Source: Marinifilum sp. D737 | GTDB lineage: Bacteria > Bacteroidota > Bacteroidia > Bacteroidales > Marinifilaceae | Assembly (NCBI RefSeq): GCF_026672275.1 | Contig: NZ_JANQCD010000009.1 | Coordinates: 62,001 to 126,000 of the forward strand | Length of the DNA stretch: 64,000 nt | Direction of reading: 5' to 3' | In this document: piece by piece, positions 8,608-17,735 of the stretch | Layout: every line of letters starts with the position of its first letter | How positions within the stretch are numbered: the first letter of the stretch is position 1 | Made by a program: the position numbers and the translations under genes | The notes under the pieces: generated by a model | What the model was told of the DNA's origin: nothing | Database searches by the model: none | Seen by the model: only the letters and a program-made list of their open reading frames with translations

Positions 8608-9644
8608 TTCCCATTTAATAGTACTGTTCCCAAAGGCTCGTAATCAGTATCAAAATATTGGTTCTCTTTCAACTCTTTAATCAGGTTACCCGACACCAAA
8701 AGCTTTGATTGATAGGAATTGCATAAGCATTGAATACGCGATGCTGTATTAATGGCATCTCCATGATAGGCGATTTCTGACTTTAACTCCCCTACTTCTG
8801 CAACCATAACCTTACCTGAGTGCACTCCAGCTTTAAAGACTGGTATAATTCCATATTCCTTTTGATAATAGTCTCTTTTCTTATGCAGTTCTTCCATAAA
8901 ATCAAAGAACACTTGCAGGCACCTGTTGTTTTTCAATCCATCCTTCAGTTTCCAGGTCAGTACCACTTCATCGCCAACAAACTGATAAATTTGAGCCTTA
9001 TTTTTCTCAATGGCAGAAGAGATATCTTTAAAACAATCCTGAATCAACCTGCTGTACTTAAAGTGCCCCAATTGCTCAGCATAATAGGTTGATGATTTTA
9101 AATCCATAAACAAAAACACTCTGTCCTCTTCCTTTGGTTTATAATATCTCCCCAACAAGAACTTTAAAAGTACTCCTTTTCCTAAGCGCTTGTCTATTTC
9201 GTAAAAAATCTCGATTAAAGATCCCACAATAAAGAAATAAGCTAAAATGGAATAAAATATCTGTGAATTATAAAGATCTAATAGCTGTTGAAAACTATTT
9301 GGAAAATCTTCAAACATAAAAATATCACTTAAGTGATAGATCGAATAGATCAATAAATAGGCACTTAATACATTGACCGAAACGGAAAGTAAAATCGTTA
9401 ATGAGAAACGAGAAAGAAATTTCCTAATATACTGTGATATCTTAAAAATGACTCCCCAAATAATACCGGCCAGCAAACCAGACCAAAATGAATTGTTTAA
9501 GTCAGCCATCCTCGAAATTGACATGGTATTGTTTTCATTAACCTGAAAAGTAGTTAAAAAGAAACACGCCAGAATCCAAGTAAGAATGATAGCTCCAAAA
9601 TAAGTTATAGACTTATAAATATGTCGCGATAACTTATTTTCCAT
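8574..9644 (-). CDS. Membrane-bound class III adenylate/guanylate cyclase
   Basis: The protein probably makes cAMP or cGMP at the inner membrane. With the start chosen here it has 356 residues: four hydrophobic helices in the first 150, then a class III cyclase domain from about 173. The two metal-binding aspartates are visible as Asp181 (FMDLKSST) and Asp225 (FVGDEVVL), and the typical AYHGDAINTASRIQ motif follows. An upstream ATG in the same frame (9674) lies inside the preceding small gene. The ATG at 9644 overlaps that gene's stop by 11 bp and fits translational coupling, so I prefer it. Substrate choice between ATP and GTP cannot be settled by eye. Confidence 0.85.
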   Translation of the reverse strand: MENKLSRHIYKSITYFGAIILTWILACFFLTTFQVNENNTMSISRMADLNNSFWSGLLAGIIWGVIFKISQYIRKFLSRFSLTILLSVSVNVLSAYLLIYSIYHLSDIFMFEDFPNSFQQLLDLYNSQIFYSILAYFFIVGSLIEIFYEIDKRLGKGVLLKFLLGRYYKPKEEDRVFLFMDLKSSTYYAEQLGHFKYSRLIQDCFKDISSAIEKNKAQIYQFVGDEVVLTWKLKDGLKNNRCLQVFFDFMEELHKKRDYYQKEYGIIPVFKAGVHSGKVMVAEVGELKSEIAYHGDAINTASRIQCLCNSYQSKLLVSGNLIKELKENQYFDTDYEPLGTVLLNGKQLTTALYKIC

Positions 9645-9816
9645 GATTGCAATTGATGAAAGATACCAAATCATTTATTTGTTCTTTGGTATTGATCACG
9701 TAATCGTTATTTACTTTTAAACAAAACAAGTGTGTTTTTATAATTTGCATATTGGTTTTTGAGGGATTTTTTAAACTTCTTATCGCCTCATCATAAAGCA
9801 AATCTCTATCTTTCAT
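9634..9816 (-). CDS. Small soluble protein coupled to the cyclase gene
   Basis: A 60-codon frame encodes a charged protein without signal peptide or membrane helix (starts MKDRDLLYDEAIRSLKNP). I recognise no family. Its stop TAA sits inside the first codons of the cyclase gene (ATGGAAAATAA), an 11-bp overlap typical of coupled genes, and a TAAATTTG box lies about 80 bp upstream. This context suggests a real gene that could regulate the cyclase or aid its expression. The short length leaves doubt. Confidence 0.5.
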   Translation of the reverse strand: MKDRDLLYDEAIRSLKNPSKTNMQIIKTHLFCLKVNNDYVINTKEQINDLVSFINCNHGK

Positions 9817-9896
9817 TCGTTTATATTTTTCTTTTAAATACCACCCGAAAGCCTTGATAAATTTTAATCAATCGCAATAATATATTTTAGATTATT

Positions 9897-9904
9897 CAAA
9901 TTTA
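9897..9904 (-). promoter_or_regulatory. Candidate -7 box of the small protein-cyclase unit
   Basis: On the minus strand the sequence reads TAAATTTG, matching TAnnTTTG, about 80 bp before the small gene's start at 9816. No clear TTTG is found at the usual upstream distance. Confidence 0.35.
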
Positions 9905-9940
9905 GGTTCGTTTAATATTTTTGTGATTTATTAAAGCAAG

Positions 9941-10006
9941 AGAGGATGAATTACAAAGTTGAAAGAACCACCAATCAACAACATCCCATTTGTAATTCAT
10001 ACCTCT
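9941..10006. repeat. Long inverted repeat after the TolC-like gene
   Basis: Arms at 9941-9957 and 9989-10006 are complementary over 17 bp with one bulged base, around a 31-base loop. The repeat begins 15 bp beyond the stop of the minus-strand efflux operon. There is no T-run, so it may protect the 3' end or be a small repeat element. Confidence 0.5.
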
Positions 10007-10020
10007 CCCTTCCCACTATT

Positions 10021-11397
10021 TTAATCTGCTAATTCTCCTATTGCTTTTAGGAAACCCGATTCTTTTAGCTTAAAATTGATTTTTGCATCAATTAATTCGG
10101 TATGTGCCTGTTGCCAAAATGCTTGCGCATCGAGCATTTCAGTGGCATTGGCCAAACCTTCGTAAAAACTATTCCTGGTTATGAAAACATTCTCTTCGGC
10201 CTGATTCATTGATATTCGAGCCAATTTGTTTTGCTCGTATGCTTCTTGCAAGTTGAAATATGCCTGCTGCACTTCAAGGCTAACCAAATCCTTAGTTCTG
10301 TCTAATTGCAGCTCACGTTGTTTTGTCTGATATTTCTTTGCTGCAAGCCTATGCTTTCTTTCATTCCAGTGAAAAATAGGAACCTTTAAACTTGCCTGAA
10401 CAGATAAGTTTTGGCGTGAATCCATCAAATTTTCAATTTTACTTGTATAACCATAAGAAGCTCCTACACCCAATTGTGGCAAATAATCGGCAAGTGTACT
10501 TTTTTCTTCTTGCCTATCTATTTCCACCTGCTTTCCAAGCATCAAAATTTCTGGTCTTTGTTGCATTGCCTTCTGAATAAAATTGGTTTCGACATGTTTA
10601 TTCTCAACTAAAATAATTGTGTCAGAAGCTGATATTTCGCTTTTTAAATCTCTACCAATTACCTGGCACAATGCCATTTGAGAAAGTACATGAGCATTTT
10701 TAATTCTGAACAAATCAAGTTTGGCCTGATTTAACTGCACTTGGGCCTTTAGCAATTCATTTTTTGTAGTCAACTCCAGGTCAAAAGCATTCTTCAAATC
10801 AGTTACCAACTGATTCAACATTTCAACATACTTTTCAGCCACTTTAACTCTTTCTCTTACCGACACAAGATTCCAATATGCCTTATCGGTTTCAAGAATA
10901 ACATCAGAAGCTTCCAGTTTTCGATTGAATACCGATAAATCGGCTCCTAACTTGGCCATATTGTAGTTGCTTCTAACTTTACCTCCTGCATATATAGGTT
11001 GACTTAAAATCAAGTTTGCAGAATAGTAATCAATATTTCCCATTTCAAGATTTAAACCGGGAAAGTAAACATCACTTGTACCTGTAAAGTTTCCCAATTT
11101 TGCTTCATCCAAACTACTGGCGGTTGGCAAAAAAAATCCCGGGAAAGAAATATCATCAATATCATGTAAATAACTATAGCTTCCTTCTGCGCTAAGATTA
11201 GGCAGGAAATGCGTATATGCAAACTTTACATTCGATTGACTTTCTGAAATTAACTCTTCGGCAATTTTTATTCTCTGGTTATATTCCAAAGCCAACTTTC
11301 TACTTTCCTGAAGAGATAATTTCTCCTGCCCAATTCCCTGATATGATATCAGGGAAACAGCAAGAATAGTATATATTTTGAATTTTAATAATTTCAT
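10021..11397 (-). CDS. TolC-like outer membrane efflux protein
   Basis: This is the outer membrane channel of a tripartite efflux pump. The 458-residue protein has a signal peptide (residues 1-24, ending YQGIGQ). The rest is the heptad-rich helical pattern of the outer membrane efflux protein family, with the duplicated half-domains typical of TolC (regions near 25-215 and 225-450). It lies 10 bp downstream of the RND pump gene and is the last gene of the operon. Length is normal. The substrate is not evident. Confidence 0.92.
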   Translation of the reverse strand: MKLLKFKIYTILAVSLISYQGIGQEKLSLQESRKLALEYNQRIKIAEELISESQSNVKFAYTHFLPNLSAEGSYSYLHDIDDISFPGFFLPTASSLDEAKLGNFTGTSDVYFPGLNLEMGNIDYYSANLILSQPIYAGGKVRSNYNMAKLGADLSVFNRKLEASDVILETDKAYWNLVSVRERVKVAEKYVEMLNQLVTDLKNAFDLELTTKNELLKAQVQLNQAKLDLFRIKNAHVLSQMALCQVIGRDLKSEISASDTIILVENKHVETNFIQKAMQQRPEILMLGKQVEIDRQEEKSTLADYLPQLGVGASYGYTSKIENLMDSRQNLSVQASLKVPIFHWNERKHRLAAKKYQTKQRELQLDRTKDLVSLEVQQAYFNLQEAYEQNKLARISMNQAEENVFITRNSFYEGLANATEMLDAQAFWQQAHTELIDAKINFKLKESGFLKAIGELAD

Positions 11398-11407
11398 GAA
11401 AAGTGTA

Positions 11408-14400
11408 TTATAAATCCATAACTTCTTTAGTATTTACACGATAGAATACCGCATACAATACTGGAACAACAATTAATGTAATTATTGATCCTATTAACAA
11501 TCCGAACATAATCGCAACAGCCATTCCTCCAAACAGTTCATCTGGAATTAAAGGAATCATACCTAAAATTGTTGTGAATGATGCCATAATTACCGGACGC
11601 ATTCTGGATACTGCAGAGTCGATAATTGCCACTAAGACATCTTTCCCTTCACTTCTATCCAAATTTATCTGATCGAGCAGAACCACTGCATTTTTAATCA
11701 TCATACCCATTAGTCCAAGGGTTCCCAATACAGCCATAAATCCAAATGGCTTGCCAGTTAACCACAAACCGTAACTAACGCCAATAAATGCCAGTGGTAG
11801 AATTGTTAAAATGATAATTGGCTGACGGAAGTTGTTAAACAACATCATGATAATGATGACCATTAATAAAAATGCCAATGGTAAAAACTTCGCTATATTT
11901 TCATTGGCATCAGCACTGTTTTTATGCTCTCCCAACCATTCTAAATCATAACCTTCAGGCAATGGTATTGCCTCAATTTTCTCTTGAACTTTATTAAAAA
12001 CATCAGGAGCATTGTATCCTGGTGCCGGATCGCACTGGGCTTTTATAGCTCTACGTCGATCGTATCTTTTGATTACCGGATTTTCAAACTCAATTTCAAT
12101 ATCAGACACTACCTGGCGCAATGGAATACTTTGAGGTTTAGCTCCCCAAACTGGCGTATTTTCAAGAGATTCAACATACTTATCTTTTTCAACTGTTGTT
12201 TTTAAATAGATAGGTAAAATATCATCTGCTTTTCTGAATACTCCAATGGCCAACCCATCGGTAGCACAAGCCAAAGCATTAGAAACATCGGAACGGTTGA
12301 TTCCGGTAATTCGTGATTGCGCCTGAGAAAAACGAGGATTCCAAACCTTAACCTGATTCTTCCAATTGTTGGTTACCTTCACCGCAATTGGTTCGTCCTT
12401 CATAATTCTCTCCGCCTTTTCGGACAATTCTCGTAGGACTTTTGGATCTGGTCCTGAAAATTTGGCCTCTATCATCGACTCTGTTGAAATCGGAGAATAA
12501 TATCTTACCCTAGCTCTGGCCCAAGAATAATTCTCATCTAAAAACTCTTGTAACTCAGCTCCAAATCGAACTGTGGTTTCATAATCCTTAGTATCGATTA
12601 TCAACTCCCCATAATTTGCATGACTATTATTGAACGGTCGAACCAAAGTGTAACGAGCAGGTGTTGAACCCAAACTGGTAGTAACATTAAGCACATCCTC
12701 CTGTTTTAACAAGTAAGTTTCCAGGTCATTTAGATCACTCTCTACTGTTTCAATATCCGAACCTTCGGGCAACCAATATTCAACGATAAATTGATTGTAC
12801 TCAAGATTAGGCATAAACAATTGTTTCACATACTTAAATACAAACACAGCCGAAAAGAACATCAAGACTGTAACAGCCAAAATCATCGTTTTGTGTCGAA
12901 GAGAATATTTTACAAAGTGACGAAACTTCTGATAAAATTTCCCGGCATAAGGATCCGTTTGTGCTTCATCACCTTCTTGCTTCTCATATTTTTTGCCTCT
13001 TAAAAAAAGATCACAAAAATATGGGGTTTGTGTTAATGCTAAAATCCAACTTAGAAACAATGAGATGCCAACTACCTGAAACAAGCTTGCACAAAACTCT
13101 CCTGTGCTATCTGGTGAAAGGTAAATAGGCAAGAATGCAAGAATAGCAACAACCGTAGCCCCTAACAAAGGCATTGCAGTCTGTTTGGATGTTCTGCTCA
13201 TAGCCTCATCTCGTTTCAAGCCTTTTTTCAGGTCCACCAAAATTCCATCGGCAATTACAATTGCATTATCTACCAGCATCCCCATAGCAATAATTATGGC
13301 TGCCAAACTTACACGTTGTAGTGTAATGTCGACGCTTAACATGATAATGAATGTTCCTAAAATGGTAAATATCAAACCACTTCCTATTAAAAGTCCGGTT
13401 CGAAATCCCATTGCCAATAACAAAACAAATACTACAATTAAAACTGATTCAATCAGATTTATCATGAATTGCTCAATGGCTACACTTACTCGCTCTGGCT
13501 GATAAAAAACACGATTGATGTTGATACCAACAGGAACGTTCGATTTTAATTCATCAATTCGTTGCTGAACTCTTTCACCTAATTCAATCACATTGCCACC
13601 TTTTTCCATGGCAATGGTAAGTCCGATGGCAGGAACTTGATTGTACTTCATTTTTCTTGTAAATGGTCGCACATAATCTTCTTTTACCTGGGCAATATCT
13701 TTTAAGAAAATTGGATTTTTATCGTTTGCCGAAATCAAAATATTCTTTAAATCATCCAATTCATGAAAGCTTCCATCTGATGCAATTCGAATTCTATCTC
13801 CACCAACTTTCAAGCTACCCGGATTTACCATACCATTCTGCTGATTCAAGATCTGAATAACATTAGCAGGATGTATTCCCAGGTATGCCATTTTCTCTTG
13901 TGAAAGCTCAATATTAATGCAGGTTTCCTGTTCCCCAAAAAGATTAATTCTTTTTACACCTTCAACCAAGAGCAATTCTCTTTTCATGTATCTGGCATAA
14001 TCTTGCAACTCTTCTCCCGAATAACCATCACCACTTAATGCAAGGAATATCCCATATACATCACCAAAATCATCTACAACCATTGGCTTTGAAGCTCCCT
14101 GTGGTAAAGCAGGTGTGATATCATTAACCTTTCTTCTAAGTACATCCCACAATTGTGGTAACTCCTTACTTTTAACCGATTTTTTAATATTCACTGTAAT
14201 TTCGGAATATCCTGCCATAGATCGTGATTCGATATCATCGATATTATCCATTGCCTGTATAGCGGTTTCCAAAACATCAGTTACTCGAAGTTCGACCTCA
14301 TGCGGCGATGCACCCGGGTACTTAGTGATTACCAATGCAGATTTTACACTAATTTCAGCATCTTCAAGTTTTCCCATCTTAAAAAATGAAAAAACCCCAC

Positions 14401-14470
14401 CTATAGTCAAAGCGATTAGTACAAACAGCAATACTTTTCGCTGTTTTAATACTGCTTCTGTAAAATTCAT
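11408..14470 (-). CDS. RND family efflux transporter, inner membrane pump
   Basis: The 1020-residue protein is a full-length RND pump of the hydrophobe/amphiphile (AcrB-like) type. It has a first membrane helix at about 14-32, a large periplasmic porter domain, helices 2-6 from about residue 335, a second periplasmic loop, and helices 8-12 at the C-terminus. Helix 4 carries GMLVDNAIVIADG, whose Asp belongs to the proton relay. Its ATG overlaps the adaptor stop by four bases (ATGA) and the TolC-like gene follows after 10 bp. The operon sits behind a TetR gene, which suggests induction by pump substrates. It does not show the Met-rich features of CusA metal pumps. Confidence 0.94.
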   Translation of the reverse strand: MNFTEAVLKQRKVLLFVLIALTIGGVFSFFKMGKLEDAEISVKSALVITKYPGASPHEVELRVTDVLETAIQAMDNIDDIESRSMAGYSEITVNIKKSVKSKELPQLWDVLRRKVNDITPALPQGASKPMVVDDFGDVYGIFLALSGDGYSGEELQDYARYMKRELLLVEGVKRINLFGEQETCINIELSQEKMAYLGIHPANVIQILNQQNGMVNPGSLKVGGDRIRIASDGSFHELDDLKNILISANDKNPIFLKDIAQVKEDYVRPFTRKMKYNQVPAIGLTIAMEKGGNVIELGERVQQRIDELKSNVPVGININRVFYQPERVSVAIEQFMINLIESVLIVVFVLLLAMGFRTGLLIGSGLIFTILGTFIIMLSVDITLQRVSLAAIIIAMGMLVDNAIVIADGILVDLKKGLKRDEAMSRTSKQTAMPLLGATVVAILAFLPIYLSPDSTGEFCASLFQVVGISLFLSWILALTQTPYFCDLFLRGKKYEKQEGDEAQTDPYAGKFYQKFRHFVKYSLRHKTMILAVTVLMFFSAVFVFKYVKQLFMPNLEYNQFIVEYWLPEGSDIETVESDLNDLETYLLKQEDVLNVTTSLGSTPARYTLVRPFNNSHANYGELIIDTKDYETTVRFGAELQEFLDENYSWARARVRYYSPISTESMIEAKFSGPDPKVLRELSEKAERIMKDEPIAVKVTNNWKNQVKVWNPRFSQAQSRITGINRSDVSNALACATDGLAIGVFRKADDILPIYLKTTVEKDKYVESLENTPVWGAKPQSIPLRQVVSDIEIEFENPVIKRYDRRRAIKAQCDPAPGYNAPDVFNKVQEKIEAIPLPEGYDLEWLGEHKNSADANENIAKFLPLAFLLMVIIIMMLFNNFRQPIIILTILPLAFIGVSYGLWLTGKPFGFMAVLGTLGLMGMMIKNAVVLLDQINLDRSEGKDVLVAIIDSAVSRMRPVIMASFTTILGMIPLIPDELFGGMAVAIMFGLLIGSIITLIVVPVLYAVFYRVNTKEVMDL

Positions 14471-15546
14471 AATTGACCTCCTACATTGGTATTAGACTTC
14501 CTTACCAATATTTTCACTTTTTGACCTTCGCGTAAAGAATGAACCCCAGCTGCAACAATCATTTCGCCATTGGAAATTCCCCTGCTTAAATTCACCATTC
14601 CATTAGAATCAAAACCTAACATTTTAACTTCTCTTTGCTGTACACATTTTTTTGTGTTATCAAAAATCCAAACGTAAGATTTGCCTTCATCACTAAATAC
14701 TGATTCTACCGGCACCTTATAATTTTCTTCTCCGTCAGCTTTCATAAAAACTGTCACACTAGCCACCATTCCCGGAACAACTTGCTTTTTATTAACATCA
14801 AGTTTTAATCTCATTTTAAAGAAGTTATCACCATTAGGCTTTCTTTCAATGTCAATTAAACTCAAATCAAAATCAGTATTCTTAAAGTTTTCAAACTTAC
14901 AAGTGAAGGAATCAAATGAGTTACGCATCAAGAAATCATTCTCGCTCAAGGCAAGTGTAATTTCCAGATTATTTAAATCTAAAATTGAAACAATAGGCTG
15001 TCCTGCTCCTATTTTCTCAAAGTTTTCCACAAACATTCCTTGGATGTAACCTGTAAAAGGGGCATAAATTTTAGTATCTCTTAAAGCATTTTCTGCTGCC
15101 TCTTTTTGTGCTTTAGCTAACTTATAAGCTGCTTGCATCTGGTCATAAACACTTTTCGAAGTGCTCTTTTTTTCATACAAAGCAGCATAACGTTCTGCTT
15201 GTAGCTTAGCATTTTCATAATTTGCATTGGCAGATTCCAGCTTTACCATGAAATCTCTCTTATCAAGTTCTGCAATAACTTCTCCTTTTTTAACAAATTG
15301 GCCTTGATCAACATTCAATTTAACCAAAGGTCCCGGTACCTGAAAAGCCAATCGTACTTCTCTGGATTCCTTCACAAAACCCGTAAAAACTTTCTTATTC
15401 TGCTCATCTCCGGTTGCATTCACCTTGTAAATCTTCACAGGCTGAATAAGCTCTTTCTTACTCTCTTTTTTGTCTTTACACGAAAAAAGACCTGCCGAAA
15501 TAACAAACAGCAGAATTAAGACATTAGAAATTTTTATTACTTTCAT
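14467..15546 (-). CDS. RND efflux periplasmic adaptor lipoprotein
   Basis: This membrane fusion protein links the RND pump to the TolC-like channel. With ATG at 15546 it has 359 residues: a lipoprotein signal with Cys23 in AGLFSC, a biotinyl-lipoyl-like half (VKLNVDQGQFVKKGEVIAEL), a coiled-coil hairpin (about 85-140), a second lipoyl half with IYAPFTGYI, and beta-barrel and membrane-proximal domains. An in-frame GTG at 15555 is possible, but it lies within the AAAGGTGGT ribosome site (15551-15559) that serves the ATG, so I reject it. Confidence 0.93.
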   Translation of the reverse strand: MKVIKISNVLILLFVISAGLFSCKDKKESKKELIQPVKIYKVNATGDEQNKKVFTGFVKESREVRLAFQVPGPLVKLNVDQGQFVKKGEVIAELDKRDFMVKLESANANYENAKLQAERYAALYEKKSTSKSVYDQMQAAYKLAKAQKEAAENALRDTKIYAPFTGYIQGMFVENFEKIGAGQPIVSILDLNNLEITLALSENDFLMRNSFDSFTCKFENFKNTDFDLSLIDIERKPNGDNFFKMRLKLDVNKKQVVPGMVASVTVFMKADGEENYKVPVESVFSDEGKSYVWIFDNTKKCVQQREVKMLGFDSNGMVNLSRGISNGEMIVAAGVHSLREGQKVKILVRKSNTNVGGQL

Positions 15547-15560
15547 TTTTACCACCTTTT

Positions 15561-15669
15561 GAACTCACATTGTTCATAGAGTTCATTTTTATACAAAAAA
15601 TATATGGAGCATGTTTACTCCAACATCATTCAAATTACTTTTTTGAACTTTTAAAGTTCACTTAGTTCA
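15561..15669. promoter_or_regulatory. Operator-like repeats upstream of the efflux operon
   Basis: The spacer between tetR and the adaptor gene contains a perfect palindrome GAACTTT-T-AAAGTTC at 15645-15659. It also holds two copies of a paired direct repeat GTTCA-N4-GTTCA, at 15572-15585 and 15656-15669, each followed by the same T-rich tract. The copies bracket the region where the efflux promoter should lie. Arrangement and context suggest binding sites for the adjacent TetR protein. Confidence 0.5.
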
Positions 15670-15729
15670 TTTTTATCACAAAAATAAGAAGCATAAAACA
15701 ATACTCCTTAAACTATAAATTAAATTTAT

Positions 15730-16305
15730 CTAAATTTCGATACCCATGCCTCTTAAAACACATGTAAATGATGCTCGAAGCCTTGCAATTGTCTCTTCTT
15801 CCGAATAATTTTCTACTACATAAAACTCATTTAAATGTTGCAATGCATCAATACAATAATCAACATTAATATCTTGCCTTATTAGCCCTTCGCTCTGCCA
15901 TTGTTTATAACGTTGAATCACAAACTCTGTCTCCACTTTAAATTCCTGATCCACCTCTTTTTCAATCAAAGGATATTCTCTATAAATCTGTTGAACTAAA
16001 ATCTTCTGCGCCTGAATTGCATAATCAAAATAATTATCAAGAAATTCTTGGGTAGCCTTTGATGGATCATCAATTAATCTAAAAGGCTCAAGCATTTTAA
16101 TAAAATTCACTTCGAATATTCGAAAAGCAATTTGCCTGATTAAATCCTCCTTAGTTCCAATGATTTTGTATAGTGTAGCTTTTGCCAAACCAGACTCCCT
16201 GGCCAGTTCAACCATATTTAAACCACGAAGTCCAAACTTCATTATCATCTCATAGGCAACATTTGTCACTCTCTCCTTAATTTCTATCTTATCTGTTTTT
16301 GCCAT
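15730..16305 (-). CDS. TetR family transcriptional regulator
   Basis: A 191-residue repressor-type protein with an N-terminal TetR helix-turn-helix (about residues 10-56, MVELARESGLAKATLYKIIG) and a variable helical ligand-binding region. It lies 183 bp upstream of the RND efflux operon on the same strand and is the likely local regulator of the pump. An in-frame ATG exists at 16335, but a TATATTTG promoter box covers 16333-16340. The start at 16305 is therefore more likely, leaving a leader of roughly 20-25 bases. The inducer is unknown. Confidence 0.9.
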   Translation of the reverse strand: MAKTDKIEIKERVTNVAYEMIMKFGLRGLNMVELARESGLAKATLYKIIGTKEDLIRQIAFRIFEVNFIKMLEPFRLIDDPSKATQEFLDNYFDYAIQAQKILVQQIYREYPLIEKEVDQEFKVETEFVIQRYKQWQSEGLIRQDINVDYCIDALQHLNEFYVVENYSEEETIARLRASFTCVLRGMGIEI

Positions 16306-16332
16306 AATTGAACTCTTTTGGTATTCCCAGTA

Positions 16333-16361
16333 CAAATATAGATGTTATTTTGATTTTCAAA
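16333..16361 (-). promoter_or_regulatory. Promoter of the tetR gene
   Basis: On the minus strand TTTG (16358-16361) and TATATTTG (16333-16340) resemble the Bacteroidota -33 and -7 boxes. The 17-bp spacing is a little short of the usual 19-21. The -7 box overlaps the upstream in-frame ATG and so argues for the start at 16305. Confidence 0.45.
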
Positions 16362-16387
16362 TTTATTTTTAGATTTTTTAACACTAT

Positions 16388-17731
16388 TTATGAGTTAAAT
16401 TGAATCTTAAATATTGTGGGACCTCCTTGCTGAGAAGTAAAGGTTAATGATCCTTTATGTAATTTCATTAATTGACGTGATAAACTTAAACCAACACCCG
16501 ATCCATTCTCCTTGGTTGTAAAAAATGGCGTGAAAATTTCTTCTCTATTTTCTTCAGATATACCACATCCATTATCTTCTATATCTATACTTGGCTCTTT
16601 TGATTCACTTACCCGAATCTCAATTTGTTTGTTGTCACAAGCTCTTAATGCATGAATTGAGTTGTTGATGAGATTTAATAATATTTGATCGAGCATTGCA
16701 GGATCTGCATTAACTTCAACACCATTCTTTGGATGAACCAAATTTACTTGAATGTTCTCCAATTGTAAATTTTCCTTCAACAGTTTGAGTATTTGATTTA
16801 CACGATCAACTAAATTAACCTGTTTAAATTTAGGTGATGGAAGAAGAGTTAAATCCCGAAAACGACTCACAAAATCAACCATACCAATGGTTCTCTCCTC
16901 TATTATTTCGAGCCCCGTTACAACATCTTCACTTTCTTCTTGCTTAATTTGTCCGCCCTCTTGTTTTCTATTCCTAAAAATCTCGGATATGGTTCCAATT
17001 GATGAATTTATTGGACTCAACGAATTCATAATTTCATGTGTAAGAACCCGTATCAGCTTCTGCCATGCATCCAATTCTTTTTCATCAAGTTCCTGCTGAA
17101 TATTCTGAAAGGAAACGAGTTTTATCTCTTGTCCACTCAGTTTTAATTTGCTTGCTTTTATAGCAAGCTGAACCAATTCATTATTTCTGTGAAGAGAAAT
17201 TAGTCTTTTTTGCGAAGGTTCAATTTCATGAATCACATCGCTTAATCCTTCTTGAATCCTATTCAAATCTTCAAGTCTGTACAAGTGAATTCGATTGAAA
17301 ATATCTTGTGCTGCCTTATTAAAAAGCAACACTTTTCCATTGGAATCAATAGAAATTAATCCTATGGCAACATGTTCAACCAAAACCTTAAAGTACTGGT
17401 CTTGATTTTGATTTTTAATTTTAATCCCAAGTATATCTTTATTGATCAGATCAAATTGTTTGTATAAGTTCTGATATTCCTTTGTTCGATTCGAACTAAA
17501 CTTCACACTTGTATCGCTATTTCGAACCGTACTAAAAAAATGTTCCAAGTCGCGATTAACTTTATTCAAGCGTCGAATAAATAATACAACCTGCACAATT
17601 AATAATGCTAGAAAATTAATCAACAATACAATATCACGATATTCATACCAGACAAATGCCAACACTAAACTATTTGCCAATATCCCTAATACTCTTACAA
17701 TTACAACAATATAAAGTCGACGATAAATCAT
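16388..17731 (-). CDS. NtrY-like sensor histidine kinase
   Basis: This 447-residue membrane kinase probably phosphorylates the sigma-54 activator encoded just before it. It has two N-terminal helices (about 7-27 and 32-53), a linker, a PAS-like domain (about 110-210), HisKA with His232 in THEIMNSLSPI, and an HATPase domain with NLINNSIHAL, DNGCGI and GSGVGLSLSRQL. The start at 17731 lies four bases after the upstream stop; a longer frame from 17791 would overlap that gene by 56 bp. No large periplasmic sensor is present, so the signal may be in the membrane or cytoplasm. Confidence 0.9.
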   Translation of the reverse strand: MIYRRLYIVVIVRVLGILANSLVLAFVWYEYRDIVLLINFLALLIVQVVLFIRRLNKVNRDLEHFFSTVRNSDTSVKFSSNRTKEYQNLYKQFDLINKDILGIKIKNQNQDQYFKVLVEHVAIGLISIDSNGKVLLFNKAAQDIFNRIHLYRLEDLNRIQEGLSDVIHEIEPSQKRLISLHRNNELVQLAIKASKLKLSGQEIKLVSFQNIQQELDEKELDAWQKLIRVLTHEIMNSLSPINSSIGTISEIFRNRKQEGGQIKQEESEDVVTGLEIIEERTIGMVDFVSRFRDLTLLPSPKFKQVNLVDRVNQILKLLKENLQLENIQVNLVHPKNGVEVNADPAMLDQILLNLINNSIHALRACDNKQIEIRVSESKEPSIDIEDNGCGISEENREEIFTPFFTTKENGSGVGLSLSRQLMKLHKGSLTFTSQQGGPTIFKIQFNS

Positions 17732-17735
17732 TTGG

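Noticed and set aside
11408-14470. RND pump as a CusA-type metal exporter
   Set aside because: No Met-rich metal relay and an ordinary AcrB-like proton relay motif.
14467-15555. GTG at 15555 as start of the efflux adaptor
   Set aside because: It lies inside the ribosome site that serves the ATG at 15546, and the signal peptide begins at that ATG.
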